Source: Prevotella sp. (GTDB lineage Bacteria > Bacteroidota > Bacteroidia > Bacteroidales > Bacteroidaceae). From it: a stretch of DNA of 54,275 nucleotides. Both the position numbers and the translations under genes were made by a program. The notes under the pieces were generated by a model. That model did not search any database. It had not been told where the DNA came from and saw nothing but the letters and a program-made list of their open reading frames with translations. Of the stretch, positions 18,443 through 28,503 are shown one piece after another. The stretch's first letter is position 1. The number at the start of each line of letters is the position of its first letter. The stretch is from the NCBI GenBank assembly GCA_022764085.1, contig JALERP010000039.1, positions 1 through 54,275 of the forward strand, read 5' to 3'.

Positions 18443-18537
18443 TTTTCTCATATCTTCTTTCAAGTATGAATTATTATATGTACCTTTGCAGCATTGATAA
18501 TTCAGAATTAAAAATTATGAAAGAAGATATGAGAAAA
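18443..18537. repeat. 20-bp perfect inverted repeat enclosing the TlpA-family promoter and start
   Basis: TTTTCTCATATCTTCTTTCA at 18443-18462 is the exact reverse complement of 18518-18537. The 55-base spacer contains the -7 box 18481-18488. The right arm overlaps both candidate start codons (18517 and 18529). A transcript from the local promoter carries only the right arm; read-through from the upstream gene carries both. Confidence 0.85.
18481..18488 (+). promoter_or_regulatory. Promoter -7 box for the TlpA-family gene
   Basis: TACCTTTG followed by CAGC is a textbook Bacteroidetes -7 box. It lies inside the longest open frame, which shows that translation starts downstream, at 18517 or 18529. 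Confidence 0.8.
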
Positions 18538-19617
18538 TTATTTTTTATGGCAGCCGTTGCGTTGACCGCAATGGGCGCAAATGCACAGAAAGTGAAATAT
18601 TCAATCAGCGGTGTTGTAGCTGATTCAGTCAAGGAGGTGGTAATCGTTGTAAATAACAACAAAAACTCGACCCAGACAATTGCCGCTGCCAACGGACGAT
18701 TCACAGCAACTGGCGAAACAGAAAAGAACGACATGCTGACAGTTGGTCACGACATCGCCAAAGGCTTTAACTCCCTAAAGGTATTTAACGACGGCGAGGC
18801 CATTGAGTTGAACCTCGTGGAAAATACCATCAAGGGTTCTGCACAAAATACAGCCCTCGGCAATCATATCCATGCCAACGAACCTAACAATGTACGTATG
18901 CAGACTCTTGCCAAGGAATACCACTCACTGCGCGGAAAGAATGACCCGGAGTCAGAAACTCGTATGGGGGAAATAATGAAGGAAGCCATGAGCATAGAGG
19001 AGCAGACAAGCAAGGCGAATCTCGACTACATCAAGTCTCACAAGAATGATGTCACTCCCCTCGCCTTCCTCCCCGACATGATTTATGACCTGTCGTTCAG
19101 CGAGCTTTCGGATATTCTCACTCCCGATGCGGCATATTACAATCACCCGATGGCGGCACGCCCCAAGAAAATGCTCGAAGGCCTAAGGAAACGTCAGCCG
19201 GGAGTCATGTTCACTGATCTCGTGATGAACGACACCGAGGGTAAGGAGCGCAAGCTCAGCGAGTGGGTCGGTAAGGGTAACTATGTGCTCGTTGACTTCT
19301 GGGCTTCATGGTGCGGTCCATGCCGCGCTGAAATGCCTAACGTTGTGGCAGCTTACGAGAAATACCATGCCAAGGGTTTCGATGTTGTAGGAGTCAGCTT
19401 CGACCAGAAGGACGATGCCTGGAAGAAGGCAATTGAGCAGATTGGAATGAAATGGCACAACATTTCCGACCTTAAGGGCTGGCAGTGTGCCGCCTCAGCA
19501 GCTTACGGAATAAGCAGCATCCCATCGAATATCCTTGTTGACGGTGAGGGCAAGATTGTTGCCGCAGACCTTCGTGGCGAGGCTCTTCAGGAGAAACTTG
19601 CCGAAATTTACAAGTAA
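18517..19617 (+). CDS. TlpA-family thiol-disulfide oxidoreductase with DUF4369 domain
   Basis: A 366-residue exported protein from the ATG at 18517 (362 from 18529); both give a signal peptide around MRKLFFMAAVALTAMG...NAQ. Residues about 25-120 are a DUF4369-type beta domain (YSISGVVADSVKEVVI, NGRFTATGE); the C-terminal 140 residues are a thioredoxin fold with WASWCGPCRAEMP and the cis-proline segment GISSIPSNILVD. Such proteins reduce disulfides in the periplasm or serve respiration-linked redox. An upstream start at 18466 is rejected because the promoter lies inside that extension. The 5' end overlaps one arm of a 20-bp inverted repeat, an unusual arrangement. Confidence 0.88.
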   Translation: MKEDMRKLFFMAAVALTAMGANAQKVKYSISGVVADSVKEVVIVVNNNKNSTQTIAAANGRFTATGETEKNDMLTVGHDIAKGFNSLKVFNDGEAIELNLVENTIKGSAQNTALGNHIHANEPNNVRMQTLAKEYHSLRGKNDPESETRMGEIMKEAMSIEEQTSKANLDYIKSHKNDVTPLAFLPDMIYDLSFSELSDILTPDAAYYNHPMAARPKKMLEGLRKRQPGVMFTDLVMNDTEGKERKLSEWVGKGNYVLVDFWASWCGPCRAEMPNVVAAYEKYHAKGFDVVGVSFDQKDDAWKKAIEQIGMKWHNISDLKGWQCAASAAYGISSIPSNILVDGEGKIVAADLRGEALQEKLAEIYK

Positions 19618-19632
19618 ATTATCAGACAATTA

Positions 19633-22182
19633 ATGAACAGCCAATTTTCAAAAGAAGTATCGCGCATATTAGCGCTCAGCAGAGAAGAAGCGGCCCGACT
19701 CGCCAACGACACCGTTGGAGCCGAGACGCTTCTGCTCGGCATATTGCGTCAGGGTAACACTACGGTAACTGAAGCTTTAGAAAAACTGCACAGCGACCCA
19801 ATGCGAATAAAAAGAACACTCGACATGAAGATGAGGGTTGACCATATTTCTTCGATGCCTAATATGGAGAGTATATCCCTCAACGAAAGTGCAAACAACA
19901 TACTGCGACTTGCAGTGCTCGAAGCGAGAAGGCAACACAAGAAGGAAGTGGATGTCCCACATCTTATGCTTGCCATTCTACATGACTTTGCAGATAACGG
20001 TGCAAAACTTGTACTTGAGGAGAATAATGTCACATACAATAAGTTCCTCGGACTAGTTGACCCGGAAAGTCTTCCTAAAAACGACATCGGCCTGCCCGAT
20101 GACGATGATGAAGATGACGGATTTGCCGGAAACTACGGCTCATCAACAAACGACATCAACAGTAATAGCGGTACAGCCACTAAGACGGACAAGGTAAATA
20201 GCAGCACTCCAGTAATTGACAACTTCGGCACTGACCTGACCGAGGCAGCTGCCCGTGGTGCGCTTGACCCAGTTGTCGGACGCGAGAGGGAGATTCTTAG
20301 AGTTATGGAAATCCTGGGCAGAAGAAAGAAGAATAACCCAGTGCTCATTGGTGAACCGGGTGTCGGTAAAAGCGCAATCGTCGAAGGCTTAGCACAGATG
20401 ATTGTCAACAAGCAGACATCACCTCTGTTCTACAACAAACGTCTTGTCAATCTGGATATGGCATCCATTGTGGCTGGAACAAAATATCGAGGACAATTTG
20501 AGGAAAGGCTCAAGGCACTACTCAAGGAATTGGAAAATAATCCAGATATAATAATATTTATTGACGAGATTCATACTCTTGTAGGTGCAGGCAGCACTCC
20601 TGGCACTATGGATGCCGCCAATATTATGAAGCCCGCGCTTGCGAGGGGCATAATTCAGTGTATCGGAGCCACGACTTTAGATGAGTATCGCAACAGCATC
20701 GAGAAGGATGGTGCATTGGAGCGCAGGTTCCAAAAGGTTCTTATAGAGCCTACAACAAAGGAACAGACACTTCAGATCCTTACCAATATACGTGGAAGAT
20801 ATGAACATCACCATCACGTAACATATACCGACGATGCACTACAGGCATGCGTTACACTTACGGATAGATATATCTCCGACAGACAGTTCCCCGACAAAGC
20901 TATTGACGCGCTTGACGAGGCTGGTTCACACATTCGCATCAGCAAAAGTCAGGTGCCAAAAGAAATTACTGACAAACAGGACGAACTGAAGAAAGTGAAG
21001 GTGCAGAAGCAAGGAGCCGTAAAAAATCAAAACTACGAACTCGCAGCTGCCTACCGTGACATGCAGACTAAGCTGGAGAATGAGCTTAAGGAAATGAACG
21101 AACGATGGGCTAATGGCGATGATGTGGAAAAACAGGTCATTGACTCTTGCGATATCGAGAACGTTGTGTCGATGATGACTGGAATACCTGTGCAGAAACT
21201 CGGTGGAAAGGAAGAAATACGACTTAAAGGTATGGGAGCTGAACTGAAGAACACCGTTGTGGCACAGGACAAGGCTATCGATAAAGTGGTGAAAGCCATC
21301 CAGCGAAACCGTGTTGGCTTGAAAGACCCCAATCATCCTATCGGTGTGTTTATGTTCCTTGGTCCTACTGGTGTTGGAAAGACTTTCCTCGCCAAGAAAC
21401 TCGCAGAGTTTATGTTCGGTACCAAAGATGCCCTAATTCGTATTGACATGAGCGAGTATTCCGAACAACACACAGTGTCGAGACTTGTGGGTGCCCCTCC
21501 GGGATATGTGGGATACGGTGAGGGCGGACAGCTGACCGAGAAGGTGAGACGACATCCCTACTCTGTTGTACTGCTCGATGAAATAGAGAAAGCCCACGGC
21601 AACGTGTTCAATATGTTGCTGCAAGTGTTCGATGACGGTCGTCTGACGGACGGCAACGGACGTACTGTGGATTTCCGCAACACAGTAATCATTATGACAA
21701 GTAACGCCGGAACGCGACAGTTGAAGGACTTCGCACGTGGTGTGGGTTTCACTGCTGCAGGAGCTGGTATCGGACTTGCATCTGATGACAAGGACAAGGA
21801 ATATGCACGCAGTATCATACAGAAGGCACTAAGCAAGCAGTTCTCGCCCGAATTCCTAAACCGTCTCGATGAAATCATAACCTTCGACCAACTGGATATC
21901 AGCGCAATACGCCAAATCATTAACGGAGAGCTTAATGGTTTGTTCTTGCGTATCGAGGGACTTGGATACAAAGTTGAGATTACGGATGAGGCAAAGGACA
22001 TGGTGGCGAAGAAGGGTTACGACGTGCAATTTGGAGCACGCCCACTGAAGCGTGCTATACAAAACCATATTGAAGACGGACTCTGTGAAATGATTATCAA
22101 TGGCGACTTGAAAGCTAGTGACACGATATGTATCAGCAAGAAGTCGGACAAGGACGAACTGGAGTTCAATATTAAAAAATGA
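19633..22182 (+). CDS. clpC: Clp protease ATP-binding subunit ClpC
   Basis: An 849-residue Hsp100 unfoldase. Domains in order: Clp N domain with two repeats (1-150), an acidic and Asn/Ser-rich linker (about 150-195), AAA-1 with GEPGVGKS and [15 protein letters not shown], a middle segment with a UVR-like stretch ([19 protein letters not shown]), and AAA-2 with GPTGVGKT and [11 protein letters not shown]. The VGF tripeptide in the AAA-2 region ([10 protein letters not shown]) suits docking to ClpP, so it probably feeds the ClpP protease rather than acting as ClpB. feoAB starts inside its stop codon (ATGA overlap), a strange partner for a chaperone. Confidence 0.93.
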   Translation: MNSQFSKEVSRILALSREEAARLANDTVGAETLLLGILRQGNTTVTEALEKLHSDPMRIKRTLDMKMRVDHISSMPNMESISLNESANNILRLAVLEARRQHKKEVDVPHLMLAILHDFADNGAKLVLEENNVTYNKFLGLVDPESLPKNDIGLPDDDDEDDGFAGNYGSSTNDINSNSGTATKTDKVNSSTPVIDNFGTDLTEAAARGALDPVVGREREILRVMEILGRRKKNNPVLIGEPGVGKSAIVEGLAQMIVNKQTSPLFYNKRLVNLDMASIVAGTKYRGQFEERLKALLKELENNPDIIIFIDEIHTLVGAGSTPGTMDAANIMKPALARGIIQCIGATTLDEYRNSIEKDGALERRFQKVLIEPTTKEQTLQILTNIRGRYEHHHHVTYTDDALQACVTLTDRYISDRQFPDKAIDALDEAGSHIRISKSQVPKEITDKQDELKKVKVQKQGAVKNQNYELAAAYRDMQTKLENELKEMNERWANGDDVEKQVIDSCDIENVVSMMTGIPVQKLGGKEEIRLKGMGAELKNTVVAQDKAIDKVVKAIQRNRVGLKDPNHPIGVFMFLGPTGVGKTFLAKKLAEFMFGTKDALIRIDMSEYSEQHTVSRLVGAPPGYVGYGEGGQLTEKVRRHPYSVVLLDEIEKAHGNVFNMLLQVFDDGRLTDGNGRTVDFRNTVIIMTSNAGTRQLKDFARGVGFTAAGAGIGLASDDKDKEYARSIIQKALSKQFSPEFLNRLDEIITFDQLDISAIRQIINGELNGLFLRIEGLGYKVEITDEAKDMVAKKGYDVQFGARPLKRAIQNHIEDGLCEMIINGDLKASDTICISKKSDKDELEFNIKK

Positions 22183-24656
22183 AATTATCTGAATTAAGCA
22201 CAGGTGAAAAGGGAGTTATCGTTAAGGTACTCGGTCATGGTGGATTCCGCAAGCGCATAGTTGAAATGGGATTCATCAAGGGAAAGGTAGTGGAGGTGTT
22301 GCTTAACGCACCACTGCAGGATCCCGTGAAATACAAGGTCATGGGCTACGAGGTGTCGCTCAGGCACAAAGAGGCCGAAATGATTGAAATCATATCTACC
22401 GAGGAGGCAAAGGCTCTCGAAAAGCAGTATGCGGGGACATGGGAGAATGGCAACCTCACCGAAGTGGAGTCACCTAAAATGTGCGACGACACACCGATGA
22501 CAGATGAACGACTGCATAACGTGGCGATGAAGAAGAGGCGCACCATCAACGTGGCTCTCGTCGGAAACCCCAACTGCGGTAAGACATCACTGTTCAACTT
22601 CGTCTCAGGAGCGCACGAACGTGTGGGCAACTACTCGGGCGTAACAGTCGATGCAAAGGAAGGACATGCTTCGTTTGAGGGATATGATTTTAATATTGTC
22701 GATTTGCCCGGCACATATTCCCTTTCAGCTTATTCTCCAGAGGAGATGTATGTTCGTCGCCAGATTATTGACAAGACTCCCGACATAATCCTCAATGTAC
22801 TCGATTCAAGCAACCTGGAGCGTAACCTCTATCTCACAACCCAACTCATAGATATGCATCCGCGCATGATATGTGCGCTGAATATGTACGATGAATTTGA
22901 GGAAAGGGGCGATTCCATCGACTATAAGAAACTCGGCCAACTGCTTGGTGTGCCTATGGTGCCCACTGTATTCAAGTCGGGAAAGGGTGTGAAGACTCTT
23001 TTCCATATCATCATCAACCTTTACGAAGGAGTAGATTTCATCGACAAGAACGGAAATATCAATCCCGAGGTTGCACAGCAGATACAAGACTGGCACAAGG
23101 AATACGACGACGAAGGCATCGAAGAGCACAGTGAGGACTTTGCGCATGGCGATAAACCTAACAACAGTGTATTCCGCCATATCCACCTTAACCATGGAGC
23201 CATAATCGAGAGAGCCATTGAGACAATTCAAAAGGAGCTCAGGAAGGAGACATCGTTAAGATACAAGTACTCAACGCGTTATCTTGCCATTAAATTACTG
23301 GAGACGGATTCTGAAGCTGAGAAGGTGGTAAGAGATCTGCCCGATGGTAATATCATTCTTGCCATACGCGACAAAGAAACCAAACGGATTAAGGAGGAAA
23401 TGCAGGAAGACTCAGAAACTGCCATTATGGATGCCAAATACGGCATCATCCACGGTGCATTGCATGAGGCAGGATTCGAGAAAGGCAACAAGAGCGACAC
23501 TTATCAGACTACCCATATCATCGATGCATTGATAACCAACAAAATTGCTGGATTCCCCATATTCTTATTACTACTGTATGTCATGTTCCAAGCCACATTC
23601 AGCATAGGCCAGTATCCTATGGACTGGATTGATGCCGGCTTTGGGGCTTTGGGCGAAATAGTGGCGAGCTACATGCCCGACGGTATGCTCAAGGACATGA
23701 TTTCTGATGGTATCATCGCAGGAGTAGGTGCCGTAATGGTGTTCCTCCCGCAGATTCTAATTCTATATACCTTCATATCTTTTATGGAGGATTCGGGCTA
23801 TATGGCAAGGGCGGCATTCATCATGGACAAACTGATGCACAAGATGGGGCTACACGGCAAGTCGTTCATACCACTTATCATGGGATTCGGATGTAACGTA
23901 CCAGCTGTTATGGCCACCCGTACGATTGAAAGCAAGCGCTCGCGCCTTATCACCATGTTGATACTGCCAATGATGAGTTGTTCGGCGCGCCTGCCCATAT
24001 ATATCATGATTACGGCGATGTGCTTTGATGTCAAGTATCAGAGCCTCATCATCATTCTCCTTTATGTGTTAGGTATTATTGTGGCTATCATTATGAGCAG
24101 GATTTTCAGCCGTTGGCTCGTTAAGGGCGAGGACACGCCATTCGTCATGGAACTGCCGCCATACCGTATGCCTACAGCCAAGTCAATAGCAAGGCATACT
24201 TGGGAGAAAGGCAAGCAATATCTAAAGAAAATGGGTGGAGTGATTCTCGTGGCAAGCATAATAATCTGGGCACTTGGTTATTTCCCACATAACGATGAAC
24301 TGACACGCCAGCAACAGCTTGAGCAGAGTTATATCGGAATGATTGGCAAGACTATCGAACCTGTCTTTTCTCCACAGGGATTTGACTGGAAACTCAGTGT
24401 GGGTCTTATCTCCGGTATTGGCGCCAAGGAAATTGTGGCATCCACAATGGGTGTACTCCATGATGACGGTCAGACTCCGATTGCTCCCGTCACGGCATTC
24501 TGCTATCTCGTATTCGTGCTGCTTTATTTTCCGTGTATTGCTACTATTGCCGCTATCCGAAACGAGAGCGGTTCGTGGAAATGGGCATTGTTTGCAGCTT
24601 GTTATACGACAGGAGTGGCATGGTGTGTATCGGCATTAATAAACTTGATATTATGA
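22179..24656 (+). CDS. feoB: Ferrous iron transporter, FeoA-FeoB fusion
   Basis: An 825-residue inner-membrane protein that imports Fe(II). Residues 1-75 are an SH3-like FeoA domain (LSTGEKGVIVKVLGHGG, ... MGFIKGKVVEV), followed after a linker by a G domain with G1 GNPNCGKTS (129-137), YSGVTVDAKEG (G2) and DLPGTYSL (G3). The rest is the polytopic channel with two Gate-type motifs, including MGFGCNVPAVMATRT. FeoA-FeoB fusion is common in Bacteroidetes. It overlaps clpC by four bases and murB by four (ATGA), implying one transcript. No iron-regulator site is visible upstream because that sequence is clpC coding. Confidence 0.95.
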   Translation: MKLSELSTGEKGVIVKVLGHGGFRKRIVEMGFIKGKVVEVLLNAPLQDPVKYKVMGYEVSLRHKEAEMIEIISTEEAKALEKQYAGTWENGNLTEVESPKMCDDTPMTDERLHNVAMKKRRTINVALVGNPNCGKTSLFNFVSGAHERVGNYSGVTVDAKEGHASFEGYDFNIVDLPGTYSLSAYSPEEMYVRRQIIDKTPDIILNVLDSSNLERNLYLTTQLIDMHPRMICALNMYDEFEERGDSIDYKKLGQLLGVPMVPTVFKSGKGVKTLFHIIINLYEGVDFIDKNGNINPEVAQQIQDWHKEYDDEGIEEHSEDFAHGDKPNNSVFRHIHLNHGAIIERAIETIQKELRKETSLRYKYSTRYLAIKLLETDSEAEKVVRDLPDGNIILAIRDKETKRIKEEMQEDSETAIMDAKYGIIHGALHEAGFEKGNKSDTYQTTHIIDALITNKIAGFPIFLLLLYVMFQATFSIGQYPMDWIDAGFGALGEIVASYMPDGMLKDMISDGIIAGVGAVMVFLPQILILYTFISFMEDSGYMARAAFIMDKLMHKMGLHGKSFIPLIMGFGCNVPAVMATRTIESKRSRLITMLILPMMSCSARLPIYIMITAMCFDVKYQSLIIILLYVLGIIVAIIMSRIFSRWLVKGEDTPFVMELPPYRMPTAKSIARHTWEKGKQYLKKMGGVILVASIIIWALGYFPHNDELTRQQQLEQSYIGMIGKTIEPVFSPQGFDWKLSVGLISGIGAKEIVASTMGVLHDDGQTPIAPVTAFCYLVFVLLYFPCIATIAAIRNESGSWKWALFAACYTTGVAWCVSALINLIL

Positions 24657-25678
24657 GAGACATTAAGGATTTTCAACTTCTTGAATATAACACATTCGGT
24701 ATTAAGGGCAAATGCAAACGGTTTGTAGAATTTGACTCTATAGAAGAGTTAAAGTCTGTGATTGTAACACTGAATGACACCGACCGGCCGCTTATGATTC
24801 TTGGAGGCGGAAGCAATGTTCTGCTTACCAAGGATTTTCCCGGAACGGTTCTTCATTCCAATATCGTTGGGAAACCCGTTGTTGAAGAACCTGCCGATGA
24901 AACGGACACTATTTTCGTAAAGGCGGGCAGTGGAATGATATGGGATGATTTAGTGGCATTCTGCGTAGAAAACGGCATTTATGGCACTGAGAACCTCTCG
25001 CTCATCCCTGGTACGGTGGGTGCGAGTGCTGTGCAGAACATTGGTGCATATGGTGCAGAAGCAAAAGATATTATATATAAGGTGGAGGCTGTGGAAATTT
25101 CCACGGGCAATACGGTATGTTTCCACAACGCAGACTGTCAGTATGCCTATCGCCAGAGCCGTTTCAAGAAGGATTGGCGGGATAAGTATATCGTAACCTA
25201 CGTCACCTATCGACTGTCCGCTGTATTCAGACCGCATCTTGAATATGGTAATATTCGACAGGAACTTGAGTGCGAAGGGATTGTCACTCCGACACCCAAA
25301 CAGTTGCGTGATACCATTATCAGAATACGTGAAGCCAAGTTGCCTGACCCAAAGATAGAAGGCAACGCGGGCAGTTTCTTCATGAATCCAGTGGTTGACA
25401 AGGCAAAATATGATGCCCTTGCGTTAAAAAATCCGGGTATGCCCCACTACACTGTTGACGAATATCACGAGAAGATTCCAGCAGGATGGATGATTGACCG
25501 TTGCGGATGGAAAGGAAAAACTGTCGGCAGGGCTGGAGTGCATGACAAGCAAGCCCTTGTATTGGTAAACCGCGGTGGAGCAACCGGCAAGGAAATCGTT
25601 GAACTGTGCAACCTCATCCGCAAGGATGTCATTGACAAGTTTGGCATCGATATTAACCCAGAGGTGAACATCATATAG
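24653..25678 (+). CDS. murB: UDP-N-acetylmuramate dehydrogenase
   Basis: A 341-residue FAD enzyme that reduces UDP-GlcNAc-enolpyruvate to UDP-MurNAc in peptidoglycan synthesis. FAD-binding features are GGGSNVLL, LSLIPGTVGASAVQNIGAYGAE and RQSRFK; the catalytic serine sits in GNAGSFFMNPVV. The start is the ATG overlapping the feoAB stop (24653), which gives MRDIKDFQLLEYNTFGI, the normal MurB N terminus; a longer frame from 24533 would lie inside feoAB. Type I length. The metallo-hydrolase follows 3 bases after the stop. Confidence 0.95.
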   Translation: MRDIKDFQLLEYNTFGIKGKCKRFVEFDSIEELKSVIVTLNDTDRPLMILGGGSNVLLTKDFPGTVLHSNIVGKPVVEEPADETDTIFVKAGSGMIWDDLVAFCVENGIYGTENLSLIPGTVGASAVQNIGAYGAEAKDIIYKVEAVEISTGNTVCFHNADCQYAYRQSRFKKDWRDKYIVTYVTYRLSAVFRPHLEYGNIRQELECEGIVTPTPKQLRDTIIRIREAKLPDPKIEGNAGSFFMNPVVDKAKYDALALKNPGMPHYTVDEYHEKIPAGWMIDRCGWKGKTVGRAGVHDKQALVLVNRGGATGKEIVELCNLIRKDVIDKFGIDINPEVNII

Positions 25679-25681
25679 GAT

Positions 25682-26452
25682 ATGGCAAAATTGACATTTC
25701 TCGGAACTGGAACAAGTTGTGGGGTGCCTACGTTGGGGTGTTTCTGTGATGTATGCATGAGCGCAGACCCACACGATAAGAGGTTGCGAACCTCAGCCCT
25801 TTTGGAAACGGAAAATACCCGCATACTTATTGACTGCGGTCCTGACTTCCGCCAACAGATGTTGCAACAAGAATTCAGGAGAATTGACGGTATTCTCATC
25901 ACCCACTCTCACTACGACCACGTGGGTGGCATTGATGACCTGCGCCCATACTGCCGTTTTGGCGACATCGATATTTATGCAGACAATATCAGTTGCGAGA
26001 GCCTTCACAAGACCATGCCATATTGCTTTGCGGAGAAGAAATATCCCGGGGTCCCATCCATTAACCTTCATACTATAAATCCTCATGACGATATACATAT
26101 CGGTGATTTCGACATTACCGCTTTTGAGGTTATGCACGATAAGTTGCCTATACTTGGTTATCGTATAGGTAATTTAGCTTACATTACAGACATGAAGTCA
26201 ATAAGGGACGAAGAAATTGATATTATCAAGGGAGTGGAAATATTGGTTGAGAATGCACTTCGATGGGACAAACCCCATCATTCCCACCAGCTCGTAGGTG
26301 ATGCGATAGACTTCGCCCGACGGATTGGCGCAAAGCGTACATACCTTGTACATGCCAACCACGATATAGGCAAACATAGCGACATCAACAGGAGATTACC
26401 CGATGACATACGTTATGCCTACGATGGACTGACCGTAACTTTTAATGAATAG
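25682..26452 (+). CDS. MBL-fold metallo-hydrolase, PhnP-like
   Basis: A 256-residue beta-lactamase-fold hydrolase. [15 protein letters not shown] at the start with CDVC shortly after is the PhnP/RNase Z-like signature including the cysteines that bind an extra structural zinc. The metal site motif is [10 protein letters not shown], with later ligands in ITDMKS and HANHD. PhnP acts on cyclic phosphodiesters, but members outside phosphonate operons are of unknown substrate. Three bases after murB, so probably co-transcribed. Its 3' end overlaps the end of the opposite-strand acyltransferase by 11 bases. Confidence 0.88.
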   Translation: MAKLTFLGTGTSCGVPTLGCFCDVCMSADPHDKRLRTSALLETENTRILIDCGPDFRQQMLQQEFRRIDGILITHSHYDHVGGIDDLRPYCRFGDIDIYADNISCESLHKTMPYCFAEKKYPGVPSINLHTINPHDDIHIGDFDITAFEVMHDKLPILGYRIGNLAYITDMKSIRDEEIDIIKGVEILVENALRWDKPHHSHQLVGDAIDFARRIGAKRTYLVHANHDIGKHSDINRRLPDDIRYAYDGLTVTFNE

Positions 26453-27056
26453 CGTTATTTCGCAAATCCCTTATGACCTTGGCAGGTACACCCGCCACAA
26501 GAGAATATTCAGGCACATCCTTAGTAACCACAGCTCCTGCCGCCACTACCGAATGCCTGCCTATATGTACCCCTGCTGTTATTACGGCATTTCCCCCTAT
26601 CCATACGTCATCCTCTATTACAATCGGTGACGTTGTGACTCCTTGGCTCAAAATACGCACATCAGTGTTCTCAAAATTATGATTTAATGCCGATACAAGA
26701 ATACCTTGAGCTAGGCACACGTAGTTTCCAACAGTCACCGGACCGATAATGGTGTTATGCAGGCCAATGATGGATTCATCGCCTATTATGACATCACCGA
26801 CAGCATTGTTTATGCATGAGTATGATTCGATGACCGAATCTCTGCCTATCTTGAAACGCCGGTATGGAGGGGTGTCCATCCTCACGGTGCGGTAAATATG
26901 CGCCCCCTTCCCTCTTTCTTGGTACAGTGGGGCCAAAAGCCTTATATACCACCGGGGTCTTGTCAGTTTCTGATTCATTATCAGATAATCAAGCCACTTT
27001 TTTATTACTGGATGATTACCCATCATCTCCCTAATTCCATTTCTGTTCATAACCAA
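26442..27056 (-). CDS. Hexapeptide-repeat acyltransferase
   Basis: A 204-residue protein of the left-handed beta-helix acyltransferase class (maltose/colanic-acid O-acetyltransferase type). Hexapeptide repeats run from about residue 75 to 190 ([56 protein letters not shown]). The residue that usually acts as base, His, is likely in the GLHNTIIG or HNFEN part; I could not fix it. It follows the GT4 gene by 9 bases, suggesting O-acetylation of a surface glycan built by its neighbour. It overlaps the metallo-hydrolase gene tail to tail. Confidence 0.85.
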   Translation of the reverse strand: MVMNRNGIREMMGNHPVIKKWLDYLIMNQKLTRPRWYIRLLAPLYQERGKGAHIYRTVRMDTPPYRRFKIGRDSVIESYSCINNAVGDVIIGDESIIGLHNTIIGPVTVGNYVCLAQGILVSALNHNFENTDVRILSQGVTTSPIVIEDDVWIGGNAVITAGVHIGRHSVVAAGAVVTKDVPEYSLVAGVPAKVIRDLRNNAIH

Positions 27057-27065
27057 TTTGACATT

Positions 27066-28193
27066 TTAGTTTCGACTATGGTGCACATCCTCATACAAGG
27101 CGAGAAGACTCTCAGCAGTAAGCTTCCATGAAAACAACTTCACGCGTTTCAGTCCATATTCCCTCATCATGGCATAATATTTCGAATCGTTCTCCAACCT
27201 GAGCATCATGTCAGTAATGCTATCAGGGTCAGTCGGGTCAACAAGTGGTGCATCTACTCCCGCCACCTCAGGCATTGATGACGTATTGCTCGTAATTACA
27301 GGTGTGCCGCATGCCATTCCTTCAAGCAATGGAATACCAAAACTCTCACGCAACGAGGTATAAAGGAATGCGAATGCTGCATTATATACCGACACTAAGT
27401 CCTTGTTTTCGATATATCCTGCGGCAACAATATGTTCCCGGGCATATTCGATGTTGTTCCTTTTTAAAATGTCATCAATAATCTCATAGCCGAGGTCTGC
27501 CACCAGCAGCTCCCTCTTAACCTTTGACAGTTTGAGATACTTGGCGTATGCAACGACCGTGCGCTCTGAATTCTTCTTTGGGTCAGTATTGCCTAAGAAG
27601 AAAAAATAGCCACTCTTGCGGATATACTTGCCGTAGGCACACTCAACATCATTTATAGGCATAAACCATTCGTTGTAGCCATTGTAAATCATCTGCATCC
27701 TTTCGCGCGGAATGTTAAGTTTGCATACTATGTTCTCATATTCATAGTTGGACACAGTGATTATCTTTCGGCACTTGCCCAATATGCGCGGCACAACAAG
27801 TCGTCTGTAGAGCCAACCCATATTTTGGTATAGCGACTTGTTGTTCTTGTCGCGTGGTTCAAGGAATATTATGTCGTGAAGGGTGAGCACCAGTGGAATA
27901 CTGGTGAAAATCGGGGCTGTATTGCTCGTGCAGTGCAACAAATCCACACCAAGACTACTTGCAGCACGCGGCAGTGCCCACTGCTCCCAAAGAGGATATG
28001 ACGGACATGACACCTCTATGATGTGGAAATTAAATGTGTCACTGACACAACGGTCGGGACCTGGTTTCACGAATATAAAATAATCGTTCTTAGTGTCAAT
28101 CTGCTGAAGCCATTTTATCTCCTGCAGAACGACATAGTCCATACCATGCTTGTTGTTGCGGAATATCCGCTGTGCTTCAATACCGATTTTCAT
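27066..28193 (-). CDS. Glycosyltransferase family 4
   Basis: A 375-residue GT-B enzyme. The N-terminal half starts MKIGIEAQRIFRN and contains DLLHCTSNTAP and VLTLHDIIFLEPRD; the C-terminal donor domain has FFLGNTDPKKN, AAGYIENKDLVSVYNAA and the EX7E-type motif ESFGIPLLEGMACGTPVITSN. Donor and acceptor sugars cannot be deduced. It is likely co-transcribed with the acyltransferase downstream, a pair suited to making or decorating an exopolysaccharide, O-antigen or glycoprotein glycan. Upstream lies the terminator of the two tRNA-Asp genes, and I found no clear promoter between them. Confidence 0.9.
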   Translation of the reverse strand: MKIGIEAQRIFRNNKHGMDYVVLQEIKWLQQIDTKNDYFIFVKPGPDRCVSDTFNFHIIEVSCPSYPLWEQWALPRAASSLGVDLLHCTSNTAPIFTSIPLVLTLHDIIFLEPRDKNNKSLYQNMGWLYRRLVVPRILGKCRKIITVSNYEYENIVCKLNIPRERMQMIYNGYNEWFMPINDVECAYGKYIRKSGYFFFLGNTDPKKNSERTVVAYAKYLKLSKVKRELLVADLGYEIIDDILKRNNIEYAREHIVAAGYIENKDLVSVYNAAFAFLYTSLRESFGIPLLEGMACGTPVITSNTSSMPEVAGVDAPLVDPTDPDSITDMMLRLENDSKYYAMMREYGLKRVKLFSWKLTAESLLALYEDVHHSRN

Positions 28194-28218
28194 TAGTTTC
28201 GCTTTTTAGTATATATAT

Positions 28219-28247
28219 AAAAAAAGAACATGACCTTAATCATGTTC
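28219..28247 (-). terminator. Rho-independent terminator after the tRNA-Asp pair
   Basis: Read leftward, GAACATGA, loop TTAAGG, TCATGTTC (28247-28226), then a run of seven T (28225-28219). It lies directly downstream of the second tRNA gene and 26 bases before the GT4 start codon. Confidence 0.85.
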
Positions 28248-28260
28248 TCAATTCATTCAG

Positions 28261-28334
28261 CGGTGCGTACGAGACTCGAACTCGTGACCTCCTGCGTGAC
28301 AGGCAGGCATTCTAACCAACTGAACTAACGCACC
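28261..28334 (-). tRNA. tRNA-Asp(GTC), copy 2
   Basis: Seventy-four bases fold as a cloverleaf: acceptor GGTGCGT/ACGCACC, D arm with AGTTGGTTAGA, anticodon stem CCTGC/GCAGG around the loop CTGTCAC (anticodon GTC, reads GAC/GAT), T arm with GTTCGAGTC. Discriminator G; CCA is not encoded. It is identical to the copy at 28355-28428, 20 bases upstream. Confidence 0.95.
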
Positions 28335-28354
28335 AGTTTTTCATTTTCTACTGG

Positions 28355-28428
28355 CGGTGCGTACGAGACTCGAACTCGTGACCTCCTGCGTGACAGGCAG
28401 GCATTCTAACCAACTGAACTAACGCACC
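28355..28428 (-). tRNA. tRNA-Asp(GTC), copy 1
   Basis: Same sequence and fold as the copy at 28261-28334, first behind the promoter box at 28457-28464. Both copies should be released from one precursor. Confidence 0.95.
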
Positions 28429-28456
28429 AGTAGTAGTTGCTTCATTTAAGCGGGTG

Positions 28457-28464
28457 CAAAGGTA
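28457..28464 (-). promoter_or_regulatory. Promoter -7 box for the tRNA-Asp pair
   Basis: Read leftward TACCTTTG followed by GCACCC, 28 bases before the first tRNA. A plausible upstream element (CTTG at 28485-28488) is 20 bases away. Confidence 0.7.
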
Positions 28465-28503
28465 CGGACTTTTTCTCAAACTTACAAGCGTTTTTGAAAG
28501 AAA

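Noticed and set aside
18466..18516. N-terminal extension of the TlpA-family gene
   Set aside because: It contains the gene's own -7 promoter box and would spoil the signal peptide.
24533..24652. N-terminal extension of murB
   Set aside because: The extension reads feoAB in another frame; the ATG at 24653 gives the normal MurB N terminus.
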